The notes under the pieces were generated by a model. It was not told where the DNA came from. It searched no databases and saw only the letters and a list, made by a program, of their open reading frames with translations. Shown here one piece after another: positions 12,828 to 22,566 of a stretch of DNA of 64,000 nt. Both the position numbers and the translations under genes were made by a program. The DNA comes from Thiolapillus brandeum (GTDB lineage: Bacteria; Pseudomonadota; Gammaproteobacteria; Chromatiales; Chromatiaceae), in contig NZ_AP012273.1 of assembly GCF_000828615.1 (NCBI RefSeq), positions 1 through 64,000 of the forward strand. Reading direction: 5' to 3'. Numbering within the stretch: the stretch's first letter is position 1; the number at the start of each line of letters is the position of its first letter.

Positions 12828-13283
12828 TCACTCGATGATGAACAGGGGCTGGTTGTATTCCACTGGCTGACCATTTTCAACCAGGATACGCTTTACTATG
12901 CCGGTCTTGTCGGACTCGATCTGGTTGAGAATCTTCATGGCCTCGATGATGCACAGGGTTTCGCCGGCCTTGACGGACTGACCTTCAGTGACAAAGGGCT
13001 TGGCGCCGGGGTTGGGGGCACGGTAGAAAGTGCCCACCATGGGCGAATGAATGATATGCCCTTCCAGTTCCGGCTCCCTGGACTCTTCTTCTGCATCGAC
13101 GGCAGGAGCCGCCCCGGGGGCAGGAGCAGCGGGGATCGCAACGGGAGCTGCGGCCACAGGTGCGGGCGGCAGGGTTCCATGGCGGCTGATGCGTACGGAT
13201 TCCTCGCCTTCATGAATCTCTATCTCCGCGATATCCGAGGCTTCGAGGAGTTCGATAAGTTTCTTGACCTTGCGTATGTCCAT
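12828..13283 (-). CDS. accB: Biotin carboxyl carrier protein of acetyl-CoA carboxylase
   Basis: AccB carries the biotin group between AccC and the carboxyltransferase. The start at 13283 ([14 protein letters not shown]) gives 151 residues. An N-terminal helical part is followed by a Pro/Ala-rich linker (about 38-65) and the biotinyl domain with [10 protein letters not shown], where Lys117 is the biotinylation site. Only 4 nt separate it from aroQ upstream, so aroQ-accB-accC is very probably one transcript. Confidence 0.97.
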   Translation of the reverse strand: MDIRKVKKLIELLEASDIAEIEIHEGEESVRISRHGTLPPAPVAAAPVAIPAAPAPGAAPAVDAEEESREPELEGHIIHSPMVGTFYRAPNPGAKPFVTEGQSVKAGETLCIIEAMKILNQIESDKTGIVKRILVENGQPVEYNQPLFIIE

Positions 13284-13287
13284 GAAT

Positions 13288-13746
13288 TCAAACCTGCTTG
13301 TCTGTGGGTGCGCCAAGTTTCCGGAGAGCTGCCTGCAGGGCCAGTTCATAGCCCTGGGCGCCCAGCCCGCTGATTACGCCCACTGCCACATCAGAAAAAT
13401 AGGAATGATGGCGGAAGCTCTCGCGGGCGAAAACGTTGGACAAATGCACCTCTATAAAGGGAATGTTCACACCCAGAAGGGCGTCGCGCAGGGCAACGCT
13501 GGTGTGAGTGAAGGCGGCGGGATTGATGAGGATGAAATCCCCGCCATCGCGGCCAGCCTGATGAATTCGTTCGACAAGTTCAAATTCGGCGTTGGATTGA
13601 AAGAATTCCACTTCCGCATTCAGAGTGCGACCCAGGGCCTGAAGGCGGTTTTCAATATCCGCCAGAGTGTCGCTGCCATAATGACCGGGTTCCCGGGTAC
13701 CCAGCAGGTTGAGATTTGGACCGTTTAATACCAGGATTCGGAACAT
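13288..13746 (-). CDS. aroQ: Type II 3-dehydroquinate dehydratase
   Basis: AroQ dehydrates 3-dehydroquinate to 3-dehydroshikimate in the shikimate pathway. The 152-residue protein shows the type II hallmarks: [18 protein letters not shown] with the catalytic Tyr at 23, [29 protein letters not shown] and EVHLSN. The aroQ-accB-accC order is common in Gammaproteobacteria. About 130 bp without an evident gene separate it from the upstream TlpA-like gene. Confidence 0.96.
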   Translation of the reverse strand: MFRILVLNGPNLNLLGTREPGHYGSDTLADIENRLQALGRTLNAEVEFFQSNAEFELVERIHQAGRDGGDFILINPAAFTHTSVALRDALLGVNIPFIEVHLSNVFARESFRHHSYFSDVAVGVISGLGAQGYELALQAALRKLGAPTDKQV

Positions 13747-13876
13747 GGACTTGGATTCGATGATTAACTTGTCGGTAAATGCGCTGATACAGCGCTGATT
13801 TTGGTAAATATTGCGCTAAAAGTCCGTGAATGTCCAGTTTTATGGGCTGTAGATGAGAACTGGCGGCAGAGATTCC

Positions 13877-14422
13877 TTAATGATTCAAGGTGACTTTGTC
13901 CAGCAGGGATTGAAGATCCTTTTCGCTCACTGCCCCGAACTGGCGCAGTATGATGGAACCCCCATGATCTGCTACCACGGTAAATGGCAGGGCATTGAAA
14001 CGGTTACCCAGTCGCTTCATCAGATCCATGGCATGGGTTTCCCCTAGGAGAATGGGAAAATGGATGTTGTTTTCCCTGACGAAATGCTTGACCGCGTCGG
14101 CATCATCCACAGCAATGCCCACGAATACCACATCCCGGTCGGCATAAGTTTTCTGCAGCCGGTTCAGCAGGGGCATTTCGTCCACGCAGGGTGGACACCA
14201 GGTGGCCCAGAAATTGATTACCAGTATTTTGTTGCGCCATTCCTCAGAACGCCAGGGGCTGTTGTCCATCCCCGGCAGGGTAAAATCCGGCAATTGAGTG
14301 CCCGGGCCGTTCTGGTCGGCCTCCACCGGATGTTCCCGTTGCTGCCATTTCCATACTCCTCCGGCCAGAGCGCCCACCAACACCCCGGACAGTGCCAGAG
14401 TGAGAAACTGCCGCGTACGCAT
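13877..14422 (-). CDS. TlpA-like periplasmic thiol-disulfide protein
   Basis: The 181-residue protein has an N-terminal membrane anchor (about 7-24) followed by a thioredoxin/AhpC-TSA fold. The active site WCPPC has cysteines 76 and 79, and a cis-Pro region ALPF occurs later, as in TlpA/ResA/CcmG relatives. Such proteins reduce periplasmic disulfides, for instance in cytochrome c maturation. Its ATG shares one base with the dsbD stop, so the DsbD encoded upstream is a likely electron donor. Confidence 0.87.
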   Translation of the reverse strand: MRTRQFLTLALSGVLVGALAGGVWKWQQREHPVEADQNGPGTQLPDFTLPGMDNSPWRSEEWRNKILVINFWATWCPPCVDEMPLLNRLQKTYADRDVVFVGIAVDDADAVKHFVRENNIHFPILLGETHAMDLMKRLGNRFNALPFTVVADHGGSIILRQFGAVSEKDLQSLLDKVTLNH

Positions 14423-16812
14423 CAGGGTACCTTGTGGACGTGGGTGAGGAAGTCACTCATGTTCATATAGCCCATGAGTCGCAGATGCTTGATTTCACTG
14501 CCATTGCGTCCCCAGAACAGCATGGCGGGAGGTGCGGGGATCTTGACATGGTCCATGAGCGCCTTGTCCTGCTCGTCCTGTTCGGTGACATCTGCCTGCA
14601 GCAGTACGAAATCCCCCATGGCAGACACCACGGCGGGCTCGTTGAACACATTCTTTTCCATTTGTTTGCAGTAGATGCACCAGTCTGCGTAGAAATCCAG
14701 CATCACCGGTTTCCCGGCGGCCCTGGCTCTGGCCAGCTCCCTTTGCAGATCTGAGACGTTCTTGATGCGCTTGAACTGCAGGTGGCTGGCTTGCTGGCTG
14801 CCGCCGCCACCAATGGCCAGGCCGCGCAATGGCTGCACGGTATCCTTGCCGTTGGCGGCCACACCCACCATGAACAGGATGCCATATACCAGCAGTACCA
14901 CGCCCAGGCCTTTCCAGAGTTTGCTCCAGCCGGATGCTTCTACCGGCAATTGACGCATGGCCCCCATATACACTGCGGACACGATGAGCAGGATGCCCCA
15001 CAGAGCCATGGGATACACAGGAGGCAGGAAGCGCTCGAGCATGGTGATGGCCAGTCCCAGCATCATGACGCCGAACACAGCCTTCACGGCATCCATCCAT
15101 CCACCGGCCTGGGGAAGCAGCTTTCCGGCAGAAGTGCCGATGGCGATGAGGGGTGCTCCCATACCCATAGCCATGGCAAACAGGGCGATGCCCCCGAGCA
15201 GGGCATCCCCGGTCTGTCCGATATAGATGAGTGTTCCGGCCAGGGGCGGCGCAACACAGGGACCGACGATCAATGCCGAAAGCAGCCCCATGATGGCCAC
15301 GCCTCCCAACTCGCCGCCTTTCTGTTTGTTACTGATTTCAGTCAGCTTGCTCTGCCAGCTGGCAGGCAACTGCAGCTCGTAGAAACCGAACATGGACAGG
15401 GACAGAAGTACGAACAGCAAGGCAAAGGCGCTGAGTATCCAGGGATTCTGGAAAGCGGCGGTGAGATTGAAACTGGCACCAAACAACCCGGCCAGCACAC
15501 CGACAATGGTATAGGTGACTGCCATGGCCAGGACATACACCATCGAAAGGGTGAAGGCGCGGCGGGTGGTGATATTGCTGCCCTGGCCGGCAATGATTCC
15601 GGACAGGATGGGAATCATGGGGAAGACGCAGGGGGTGAAAGCCAGCAGCAGACCAAGACCAAAGAATGTCAGAACGATCAGCCAGGTGCCGCTGTCCTTG
15701 AACATCGAGGCAATCTGATCCTGCTCGGATTGTTCTACGGGGGCTGTATTGGTGGCAGGCGGATTTTGCACAGCTTGCTGTTGCGCAGTCGGGGATGCCA
15801 CCGGGGCTGCTTTGGGAGCGGGGTCATCGCCAATGGCGGGCAGCTGGATCTTGAACTGTTTCTTCTGTGGTGGATAGCAGATGCCTCGTTCTGCGCAGCC
15901 CTGGTACTTGAGGGTAACCGTGGCCTCTGAGGCCGTGTTGTCACTGCGCAGCAGGGGGATGTTCAGATCCAGATTGTGTACGAATACCGCCACATCTCCA
16001 ACACTGCCATCCGGCTTTATGGAGTCGTGCTTGATCTTGGGTGAAGGCAGAGAGTACTGGCCCAGCTTGATGCCGCTGCCCTGGATACTGACCTGGATCT
16101 TGTCTTCATACAGGTAGGTGCCATCGGCGATTTCCCAATGTACATTCAGGGTTTTGCCATCACTGGATTCCACCATGGGCCGGTAGGCCTGGTCGGGTTT
16201 GAGAATGCCATCTTCCTCCAGTCCGAGGTCGTCACCCAGAGCGCCCAGGGCATCCAGGGGAGAAGGAGAAGAGGCGGCTGCCGGGCTGGATGGGGGGGCA
16301 ATGGCTTCCACCTCGGATCCGCCCGCCTGCACCAGATTCTCTCTGGCGTCCTCCGCGGCACTGGCGGTTACGGGGGGCGGGGCATCCGCCAGAGCATCCA
16401 GAGCGACCAGGAGCTTCTGGGTATGGGGGGGATAACAGATACCGGCTTCGGCGCAACCCTGGGAGCGGGCTTCTATCTCCACCATATTCGGGTGGTTACC
16501 CTTAATATGGAGGGGCAATACGACATCCACACCGTGTTTATAGATCTCGATTTCACCAAAAAACGGATCCTGCTTGGTGATCCCGGGGGGAAGCTCCGGG
16601 CTGCCCAGTGTAATGGCCGCGTTCCTGCTGGAAAACCGGAACTTGTTGCGATACAGATAATAACCGTCGGCAATATCCCAGTGAACGATGATTTTGTCGC
16701 CCCGGGTAGTGGCCGAGATACTGTAGGCCTGGTCGGGTTTGAGAAATTCCTCTTCGGCCAACAGGCCGGCACTCATGGTGAGAAGCAGCAGGAAAGCGAT
16801 CAGTCGGTGCAT
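14422..16812 (-). CDS. dsbD: Thiol:disulfide interchange protein DsbD with duplicated N-terminal domain
   Basis: DsbD passes electrons from cytoplasmic thioredoxin through the inner membrane to periplasmic partners. At 796 residues it is much longer than the E. coli protein (565). After a signal peptide there are two DsbD-alpha-like domains, each with LKPDQAY, an HW(D/E)IADG(Y/T)YLY motif and a redox pair CAE(A/R)GICYPP, at about 24-135 and 204-330. A membrane core follows with TPCVFPMIPIL and GPCVAPPLAGTLIYIG, then a C-terminal thioredoxin domain with WCIYC near 711. It starts at ATG 16812, overlapping cutA by 13 nt. Confidence 0.93.
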   Translation of the reverse strand: MHRLIAFLLLLTMSAGLLAEEEFLKPDQAYSISATTRGDKIIVHWDIADGYYLYRNKFRFSSRNAAITLGSPELPPGITKQDPFFGEIEIYKHGVDVVLPLHIKGNHPNMVEIEARSQGCAEAGICYPPHTQKLLVALDALADAPPPVTASAAEDARENLVQAGGSEVEAIAPPSSPAAASSPSPLDALGALGDDLGLEEDGILKPDQAYRPMVESSDGKTLNVHWEIADGTYLYEDKIQVSIQGSGIKLGQYSLPSPKIKHDSIKPDGSVGDVAVFVHNLDLNIPLLRSDNTASEATVTLKYQGCAERGICYPPQKKQFKIQLPAIGDDPAPKAAPVASPTAQQQAVQNPPATNTAPVEQSEQDQIASMFKDSGTWLIVLTFFGLGLLLAFTPCVFPMIPILSGIIAGQGSNITTRRAFTLSMVYVLAMAVTYTIVGVLAGLFGASFNLTAAFQNPWILSAFALLFVLLSLSMFGFYELQLPASWQSKLTEISNKQKGGELGGVAIMGLLSALIVGPCVAPPLAGTLIYIGQTGDALLGGIALFAMAMGMGAPLIAIGTSAGKLLPQAGGWMDAVKAVFGVMMLGLAITMLERFLPPVYPMALWGILLIVSAVYMGAMRQLPVEASGWSKLWKGLGVVLLVYGILFMVGVAANGKDTVQPLRGLAIGGGGSQQASHLQFKRIKNVSDLQRELARARAAGKPVMLDFYADWCIYCKQMEKNVFNEPAVVSAMGDFVLLQADVTEQDEQDKALMDHVKIPAPPAMLFWGRNGSEIKHLRLMGYMNMSDFLTHVHKVP

Positions 16813-17129
16813 AGGTTTTCCCCTACCCAGTTCAGGTAGCGTTTATTGCCCCTGGCCAGTGGCAGGGCAATGATTTCAGGTAAATCATAAGGATGCAGTT
16901 CCAGTATGGCCTGCTCCAGTGTGGACCAGCTTGCCGTATGGGTTTTGATATACAGCAGCGCTTCCTCGTCCTTTTCTATCTTGTTCTTCCAGCGGTACAC
17001 GGACAGTACGGGACTGCTGATGTTTACGCAGGCCGCCAGTTTTCTTTCGACCAGTGATTGTGCCAGATGTTCAGCCGCCTTGCCGGTTGGGCAGGTGCAA
17101 AGCACCAGCAGGTACTCAAATTCATTCAT
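16800..17129 (-). CDS. cutA: CutA-like divalent-ion tolerance protein
   Basis: CutA forms small trimers and is linked to copper tolerance, though its role is unsettled. The start MNEFEYLLVLCTCP at 17129 gives 109 residues, close to the usual 110. Family features are the early CTCP, the AACVN(I/V) segment with the buried Cys, the YRWKNKIEKDEEALLYIKT strand-helix region and the C-terminal YLNWV. Longer upstream reading is not supported. It overlaps dsbD, consistent with the cutA-dsbD order of enterobacteria. Confidence 0.93.
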   Translation of the reverse strand: MNEFEYLLVLCTCPTGKAAEHLAQSLVERKLAACVNISSPVLSVYRWKNKIEKDEEALLYIKTHTASWSTLEQAILELHPYDLPEIIALPLARGNKRYLNWVGENLCTD

Positions 17130-17208
17130 GGTATCCAGAAGACCGGAAAATAACGTTTGTTTTTCTTTCGAGCATTGAATTAAACGAATTTGCCCCAAAG
17201 TATGCAAG

Positions 17209-17661
17209 ATGAATCCAGGATTTATTTTTTTATTGCTGTTGGTGGGTGCTCCCCTGTTGGAGCTGTATGTACTCATAGAAGTGGGCTCCGAAATTGGCGC
17301 CCTGCCGACCATATTATTAAGTATCTTCACCGCCATTCTTGGAGCAGCCCTGGTGCGTCTGCAGGGGGTATCCGTGCTGCTGCGGGTTCAGGAAACCCTT
17401 GCCAGAGGCGAGGCACCGGCCCTGGAAATGCTCGAAGGCGCTGTATTGATGATGGCCGGGGTGATGCTTTTATTCCCGGGATTCATCACGGATGTGATGG
17501 GTTTTCTCATGCTGATTCCCCCTTTGCGCCGACATTTGATCGTGGCGGTGCTCAGAAACAGCGGCACACTGAGGCCGGCACCGCCCGGGACTTCCCGGGA
17601 TGAGGATCCGGTACGCCGGGTGACCATCATCCAGGGAGAATACCGCAAGGAAGACGACTGA
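17209..17661 (+). CDS. fxsA: FxsA-family membrane protein
   Basis: FxsA (YtfL-like cytoplasmic membrane protein) is known to relieve F exclusion of phage T7 in E. coli when overproduced; its normal role is unclear. The 150-residue protein has several membrane segments (about 4-20, 28-48, 73-95), the family GSEIGALPTIL segment and PGFITDVMGFLMLIPP. A hydrophilic, charged tail follows. It lies just upstream of groES, an arrangement also seen in other Gammaproteobacteria, and diverges from cutA across 79 bp. Confidence 0.93.
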   Translation: MNPGFIFLLLLVGAPLLELYVLIEVGSEIGALPTILLSIFTAILGAALVRLQGVSVLLRVQETLARGEAPALEMLEGAVLMMAGVMLLFPGFITDVMGFLMLIPPLRRHLIVAVLRNSGTLRPAPPGTSRDEDPVRRVTIIQGEYRKEDD

Positions 17662-17707
17662 TTCCGGATTTCTGCACACAAATCATGACGGCAAGCGGCA
17701 AATAGGG

Positions 17708-17735
17708 TTGACTTTCCACAAACCGTCCCTATTAT
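17708..17735 (+). promoter_or_regulatory. Sigma70-type promoter for groES-groEL
   Basis: TTGACT (17708-17713) and TATTAT (17730-17735) are separated by 16 bp, a good vegetative promoter. The -10 runs directly into the CIRCE operator, so repressor binding would block the promoter. Confidence 0.7.
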
Positions 17736-17761
17736 TAGCACTCACCTAGAGGGAGTGCTAA
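17735..17761. promoter_or_regulatory. CIRCE operator (HrcA site)
   Basis: TTAGCACTC, nine bases, then GAGTGCTAA: a perfect match to the CIRCE consensus with the canonical 9-bp spacer. HrcA binds it and represses groESL in the absence of heat stress. It lies about 52 bp upstream of groES. Enteric bacteria rely on sigma32 instead, so this organism must encode hrcA elsewhere. Confidence 0.95.
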
Positions 17762-17812
17762 CACCCTTGAAGAAAATTCTGTATACAAACACAAGATTTT
17801 AGGAGTTTATCT

Positions 17813-18103
17813 ATGAAGATCCGTCCATTGCATGATCGACTGGTCATCCGTCGCACGGAAGAAGAGCACACCAGCCCCGGTGGCATCGTGCTCCCTGACA
17901 GCGCAACCGAAAAGCCCATTCAGGGTGAAGTCGTCGCCGCAGGCAACGGCAAGATCCTGGAAAATGGAGACGTGCGTCCCCTGGATGTAAAAGTGGGTGA
18001 CAAGGTGCTGTTTGGAAAGTATTCCGGCACAGAGGTCAAGATTGGTGGTGAAGAGCTGCTGGTCATGCGTGAAGAAGACATCATGGGTGTCATCGAGGAC
18101 TAA
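17813..18103 (+). CDS. groES: Co-chaperonin GroES
   Basis: GroES caps the GroEL folding chamber. The 96-residue protein has the conserved [18 protein letters not shown] start, the mobile loop [16 protein letters not shown] and [20 protein letters not shown] lies 9 nt before the ATG. groEL follows after 55 bp. Confidence 0.98.
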   Translation: MKIRPLHDRLVIRRTEEEHTSPGGIVLPDSATEKPIQGEVVAAGNGKILENGDVRPLDVKVGDKVLFGKYSGTEVKIGGEELLVMREEDIMGVIED

Positions 18104-18146
18104 GGTCTGGATGATCAACCCCGGTAACGAATTCAACAAGATTTAA

Positions 18147-19808
<1,662 letters not shown>

Positions 19809-19850
19809 TGGATTGACACCGTTACATCAACGCTCATGGCGCTGTAATAA

Positions 19851-19881
19851 GCCCGTAAGGTTTTGCCTTGCGGGCTTTTTT
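19851..19881 (+). terminator. Intrinsic terminator after groEL
   Basis: GCCCGTAAGG and CCTTGCGGGC form a 10-bp stem (one T-G pair) with a TTTTG-type loop, followed by TTTTTT. It ends the groES-groEL transcript. Confidence 0.9.
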
Positions 19882-20347
19882 ATTGACTGACCCATTCCGT
19901 GTATGGAAACAGTGCGGGGTAGTCGGTAGAGTGTTGAAAAACCGGTTCCTTCTTTTCCCCATGCCGGTCCTTGGCGTTATACTGCCATGGGCGTCGAGAA
20001 TAATTCCACTCGACACGTCGAGGGAGGGGCCTTTGTCAATAACACCTTACTCTGGTGATCGTTTTCGAAGCCGGGTAGTGGAAACAGCACTAATGTCCGC
20101 CTGGGTATGCTGCTGGTACCAGGGTGGACATGACACTGCTGAATAAGTCGAAGACTACGATCCCGGAACTGCTCAATGCGTGGATCTGGCTAATGTTGTC
20201 TCGAATCTACCAGAAAAAGTCCCTGCTCCTGTGGGTTAAGAACAAGCACCGAACAATTGGCGGTATATTACAATATCGGATCCAGCGGAGTATTACTAAT
20301 ATGGTGCCGACAACCTAATCTACTGTTAGGGCAATAAAGTATTCAAC
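19882..20347. other. Intergenic start of the accessory region, no convincing gene
   Basis: The 466 bp after the groEL terminator contain short open frames of 92 and 64 codons without good start sites or recognisable content. TGTTAGGGC at 20324-20332 is an exact inverted match to GCCCTAACA directly after the next gene. Base composition falls toward AT from about 20.3 kb, marking the change from core genome to accessory DNA. Confidence 0.5.
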
Positions 20348-21169
20348 ATGAATGATGAAACGGATAATGAAGAAGAACAGAAACTTCCTGAAGGAAGCAA
20401 ATCGGCGAAGATTGCCCGTGGTGCTCTTCAAGCTGTTGGTGGTGCAGTTCCTTTTGCAGGCGGAGTTTTGTCTGCTATTGCCGGAGCATGGTCTGAGGGC
20501 GAGCAAGAAAAAATTAACCGTTTTTTCGAACACTGGGTTCGGATGCTTCAAGATGAGCTGAAAGAAAAACAAGAAACCATTATCGAAATAGTGGCACGGT
20601 TAGATATGCAGGATGAGGCAATATCTCAAAGAGTAGAAAGCAGAGAATACCAGTCTCTCGTGAAGAAAACGTTTCGTGAATGGTCTGGCGCAGAAAGCGA
20701 TGACAAGCGCGTTTACATTAGGAATATCCTAGCCAATGCAGCCGCAAGCCAAGTATCGAGTGATGATGTTGTTCGCATGTATATTGACTGGATAAATCAA
20801 TATTCTGAAATGCACTTTCAGGTAATCGCGGCAATTTACAACAGTGAAGGAATCACCCGTGGAGAAATTTTGAGAAAAATCGGTAAAGGCCCTGTCCGGG
20901 AAGATTCCGCCGATGCGGATCTCTACAAGCTTCTAATCAGGGATCTAAGTACCGGAAGCATTATTCGGCAGCACCGTGAAGTTGATTACTACGGCAACTT
21001 TGTCCCAAAGAAAGCCGTACGCCGCCCCAAGGGCAGCGGCCCTAAGCCTCCAGTTTCCGCTTTCGATGAAAATGAGGGTTATGAACTCACTGGTTTAGGT
21101 CAGCAGTTTGTTCACTATGCTATGTCCGATCTACCTCTGAGAATTGAGTTCAGTGAAGAAGCAGAGTAG
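20348..21169 (+). CDS. Uncharacterised protein with Gly/Ala-rich hydrophobic segment
   Basis: I do not recognise a named family. The 273-residue protein has an acidic N-terminus, then a Gly/Ala-rich hydrophobic stretch at about 26-47 (GGAVPFAGGVLSAIAGAW), amphipathic helices with coiled-coil character (about 50-100), the segment EYQSLVKKTFREWSG, a possible winged-helix region around 155-200 and a conserved-looking end LTGLGQQFVHYAM. The glycine-rich hairpin resembles membrane-active helices, so a toxin or defence effector is conceivable, but that is inference. Exact 9-bp inverted repeats flank the gene. AT-richer than the core genes. Confidence 0.7.
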   Translation: MNDETDNEEEQKLPEGSKSAKIARGALQAVGGAVPFAGGVLSAIAGAWSEGEQEKINRFFEHWVRMLQDELKEKQETIIEIVARLDMQDEAISQRVESREYQSLVKKTFREWSGAESDDKRVYIRNILANAAASQVSSDDVVRMYIDWINQYSEMHFQVIAAIYNSEGITRGEILRKIGKGPVREDSADADLYKLLIRDLSTGSIIRQHREVDYYGNFVPKKAVRRPKGSGPKPPVSAFDENEGYELTGLGQQFVHYAMSDLPLRIEFSEEAE

Positions 21170-21172
21170 CCC

Positions 21173-21199
21173 TAACACACGCCCTGAGGTATCCTGAAG
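21173..21199. repeat. Repeated motif after the 273-residue gene
   Basis: TAACACACGCCCTGAGGTA at this place recurs as TAACACTCGCCCTGAGATA at 22296, each a few bases after the stop of an orphan gene. This looks like a shared cassette-end or decayed recombination site. Confidence 0.4.
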
Positions 21200-21283
21200 T
21201 AAGTCCCTGGGTGCTTGATTATTATAAATCAATACTGATCTATTTGCCGAACGTTTTAGTTACAACAATAGAAGAATAAACAT

Positions 21284-21532
21284 ATGGAATTAATGTTATC
21301 CGAATATTATGGTATCGACTGGTTGGCAATGATTCTGACATTTAGCGCAATCTATTTTATAGGCAATAGAAACAGAATTGGTCTAATCCTTATGATGGTC
21401 GGAAATATATGTTGGGCTACGGTCGGTTTTCAAGCGGAAAGCACGGCAATGATCTTGGCAAATGCCGCCTTTCTTATGATGAACATAAGGGCAGTTTACA
21501 AATGGTCATCACCCGATACGGAAGGTGCTTAG
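21284..21532 (+). CDS. Small membrane protein, unknown
   Basis: The 82-residue protein is mostly hydrophobic with three likely membrane helices (about 11-26, 32-48, 54-70) and the segment GNICWATVGF. The short spacing resembles PQ-loop or PnuC-type fragments, but no motif settles this. ATG 21284 is preceded by AGAAGAA. It is one of several AT-rich, same-strand orphan genes. Confidence 0.6.
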   Translation: MELMLSEYYGIDWLAMILTFSAIYFIGNRNRIGLILMMVGNICWATVGFQAESTAMILANAAFLMMNIRAVYKWSSPDTEGA

Positions 21533-21650
21533 TGAATATACGGGAGGTTATAAGGCATTTGCTGCGATCTTTATCTTGTTTTTGAGCTCCTCAACACAGA
21601 TCTGCTCAAACAGAATTAATAGAGACGCCCTAAATATATAAGGAGAAAGC

Positions 21651-22277
21651 ATGAATGCATGGTCAATAATGGGGATATTTGAAAGCCTGGAAAGCTCAGG
21701 CGAGCCTACGAGAACCGCCCTTCGAGCCCTTTCTGATAGTGGTAATAAGGAGACACCTAGCGAACAGTGGAAAGAACTACCTGAAATTGTTCGCGAGGAA
21801 CACTTATCCTCATTTGTCGAGTGGGTTAGAACCATATATTTACACGCCGGGAAAACAAAAAATACCCGCTCTGTGTTTTTTTTGCTGGAGGAGGATTATG
21901 TCGACGGATCAGTGCTGTCGGATCTCCACGCATATCCTAGCGAGGAAAAACACACTTCCGATAGTTACGAAGAATGGTCAAAGGGAGAAAGCTTTGGAAG
22001 CTCCCAAAATGAAGCCTTTAGGACTATTAGTGAAGCGGTAAATAAGTTCATAGATATCAACGGCATGTCACACTACTCTATACCGTTGTTATATTCCGGT
22101 GCTGCGATTTATGAAGCCACGATCAGGGTCTGCGAAGACCCATCTTTCATGTTGGATCAGAGCCTCACTATTGCGGTAGGTTATTTTTATGGTGATTGTT
22201 TCCATTTGGGGAAAATCAGTAAACGCCTTTTCAAATCTTCCATGTCTTTCAAATTGAAAGTTGAAAGATTGCGATAG
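21651..22277 (+). CDS. Uncharacterised acidic protein in accessory region
   Basis: The 208-residue product has no family I can name. It is soluble and acidic, without signal peptide or membrane helix, and its size resembles immunity proteins of polymorphic toxin systems, but no signature is visible. The ATG is preceded by AAGGAG, 6 nt away, a good ribosome-binding site. The 118 bp before it hold no other gene. A repeat of the TAACAC-CGCCCTGAG motif follows its stop. Confidence 0.6.
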   Translation: MNAWSIMGIFESLESSGEPTRTALRALSDSGNKETPSEQWKELPEIVREEHLSSFVEWVRTIYLHAGKTKNTRSVFFLLEEDYVDGSVLSDLHAYPSEEKHTSDSYEEWSKGESFGSSQNEAFRTISEAVNKFIDINGMSHYSIPLLYSGAAIYEATIRVCEDPSFMLDQSLTIAVGYFYGDCFHLGKISKRLFKSSMSFKLKVERLR

Positions 22278-22295
22278 ATTATCGATGTATTTGCA

Positions 22296-22324
22296 TAACA
22301 CTCGCCCTGAGATAGTCCTTCAAG
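22296..22324. repeat. Repeated motif, second copy
   Basis: TAACACTCGCCCTGAGATA matches the motif at 21173 with two differences over 19 bases. It follows the stop of the 208-residue gene by 18 bp. Confidence 0.4.
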
Positions 22325-22370
22325 AAAAAATCGTCTAACTCCCCACTCTTTGACAATCGGATACCCCTGT

Positions 22371-22497
22371 TATTGTAGGGCCATCAGGTAGGTTGTGTCA
22401 TCGTAGGGTTTGCGATACTGTGCAGCAGTGCTTGAGGATGTGTATCCACTTGCAGGCCAGCGCGTGAATGGGTGTCTGATGGGTTTTGCCCTTCTAA
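22371..22497 (-). pseudogene. Remnant of an IS110-family transposase C-terminus
   Basis: Reading the minus strand gives KGKTHQTPIHALACKWIHIL, then after a frame change RKPYDDTTYLMALQ and a stop. This is the order of the conserved C-terminus of IS110-type transposases (a GK.HQ..IRALAFKWIRI segment followed by R.PYDE..Y..AL). The frame is broken near 22420 and everything upstream is missing, so it is a decayed fragment. It shows past transposition within this accessory stretch. Confidence 0.55.
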
Positions 22498-22566
22498 GGT
22501 CCTTGCCCAGAAAGAAAAGCGCGTGGTCTGGGGGTTGATGGGAAAGAGCACCAGGAGAACGAAATA

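Noticed and set aside
11441-12838. Long plus-strand frame opposite accC
   Set aside because: It is the antisense shadow of a clear biotin carboxylase gene with codon bias on the other strand.
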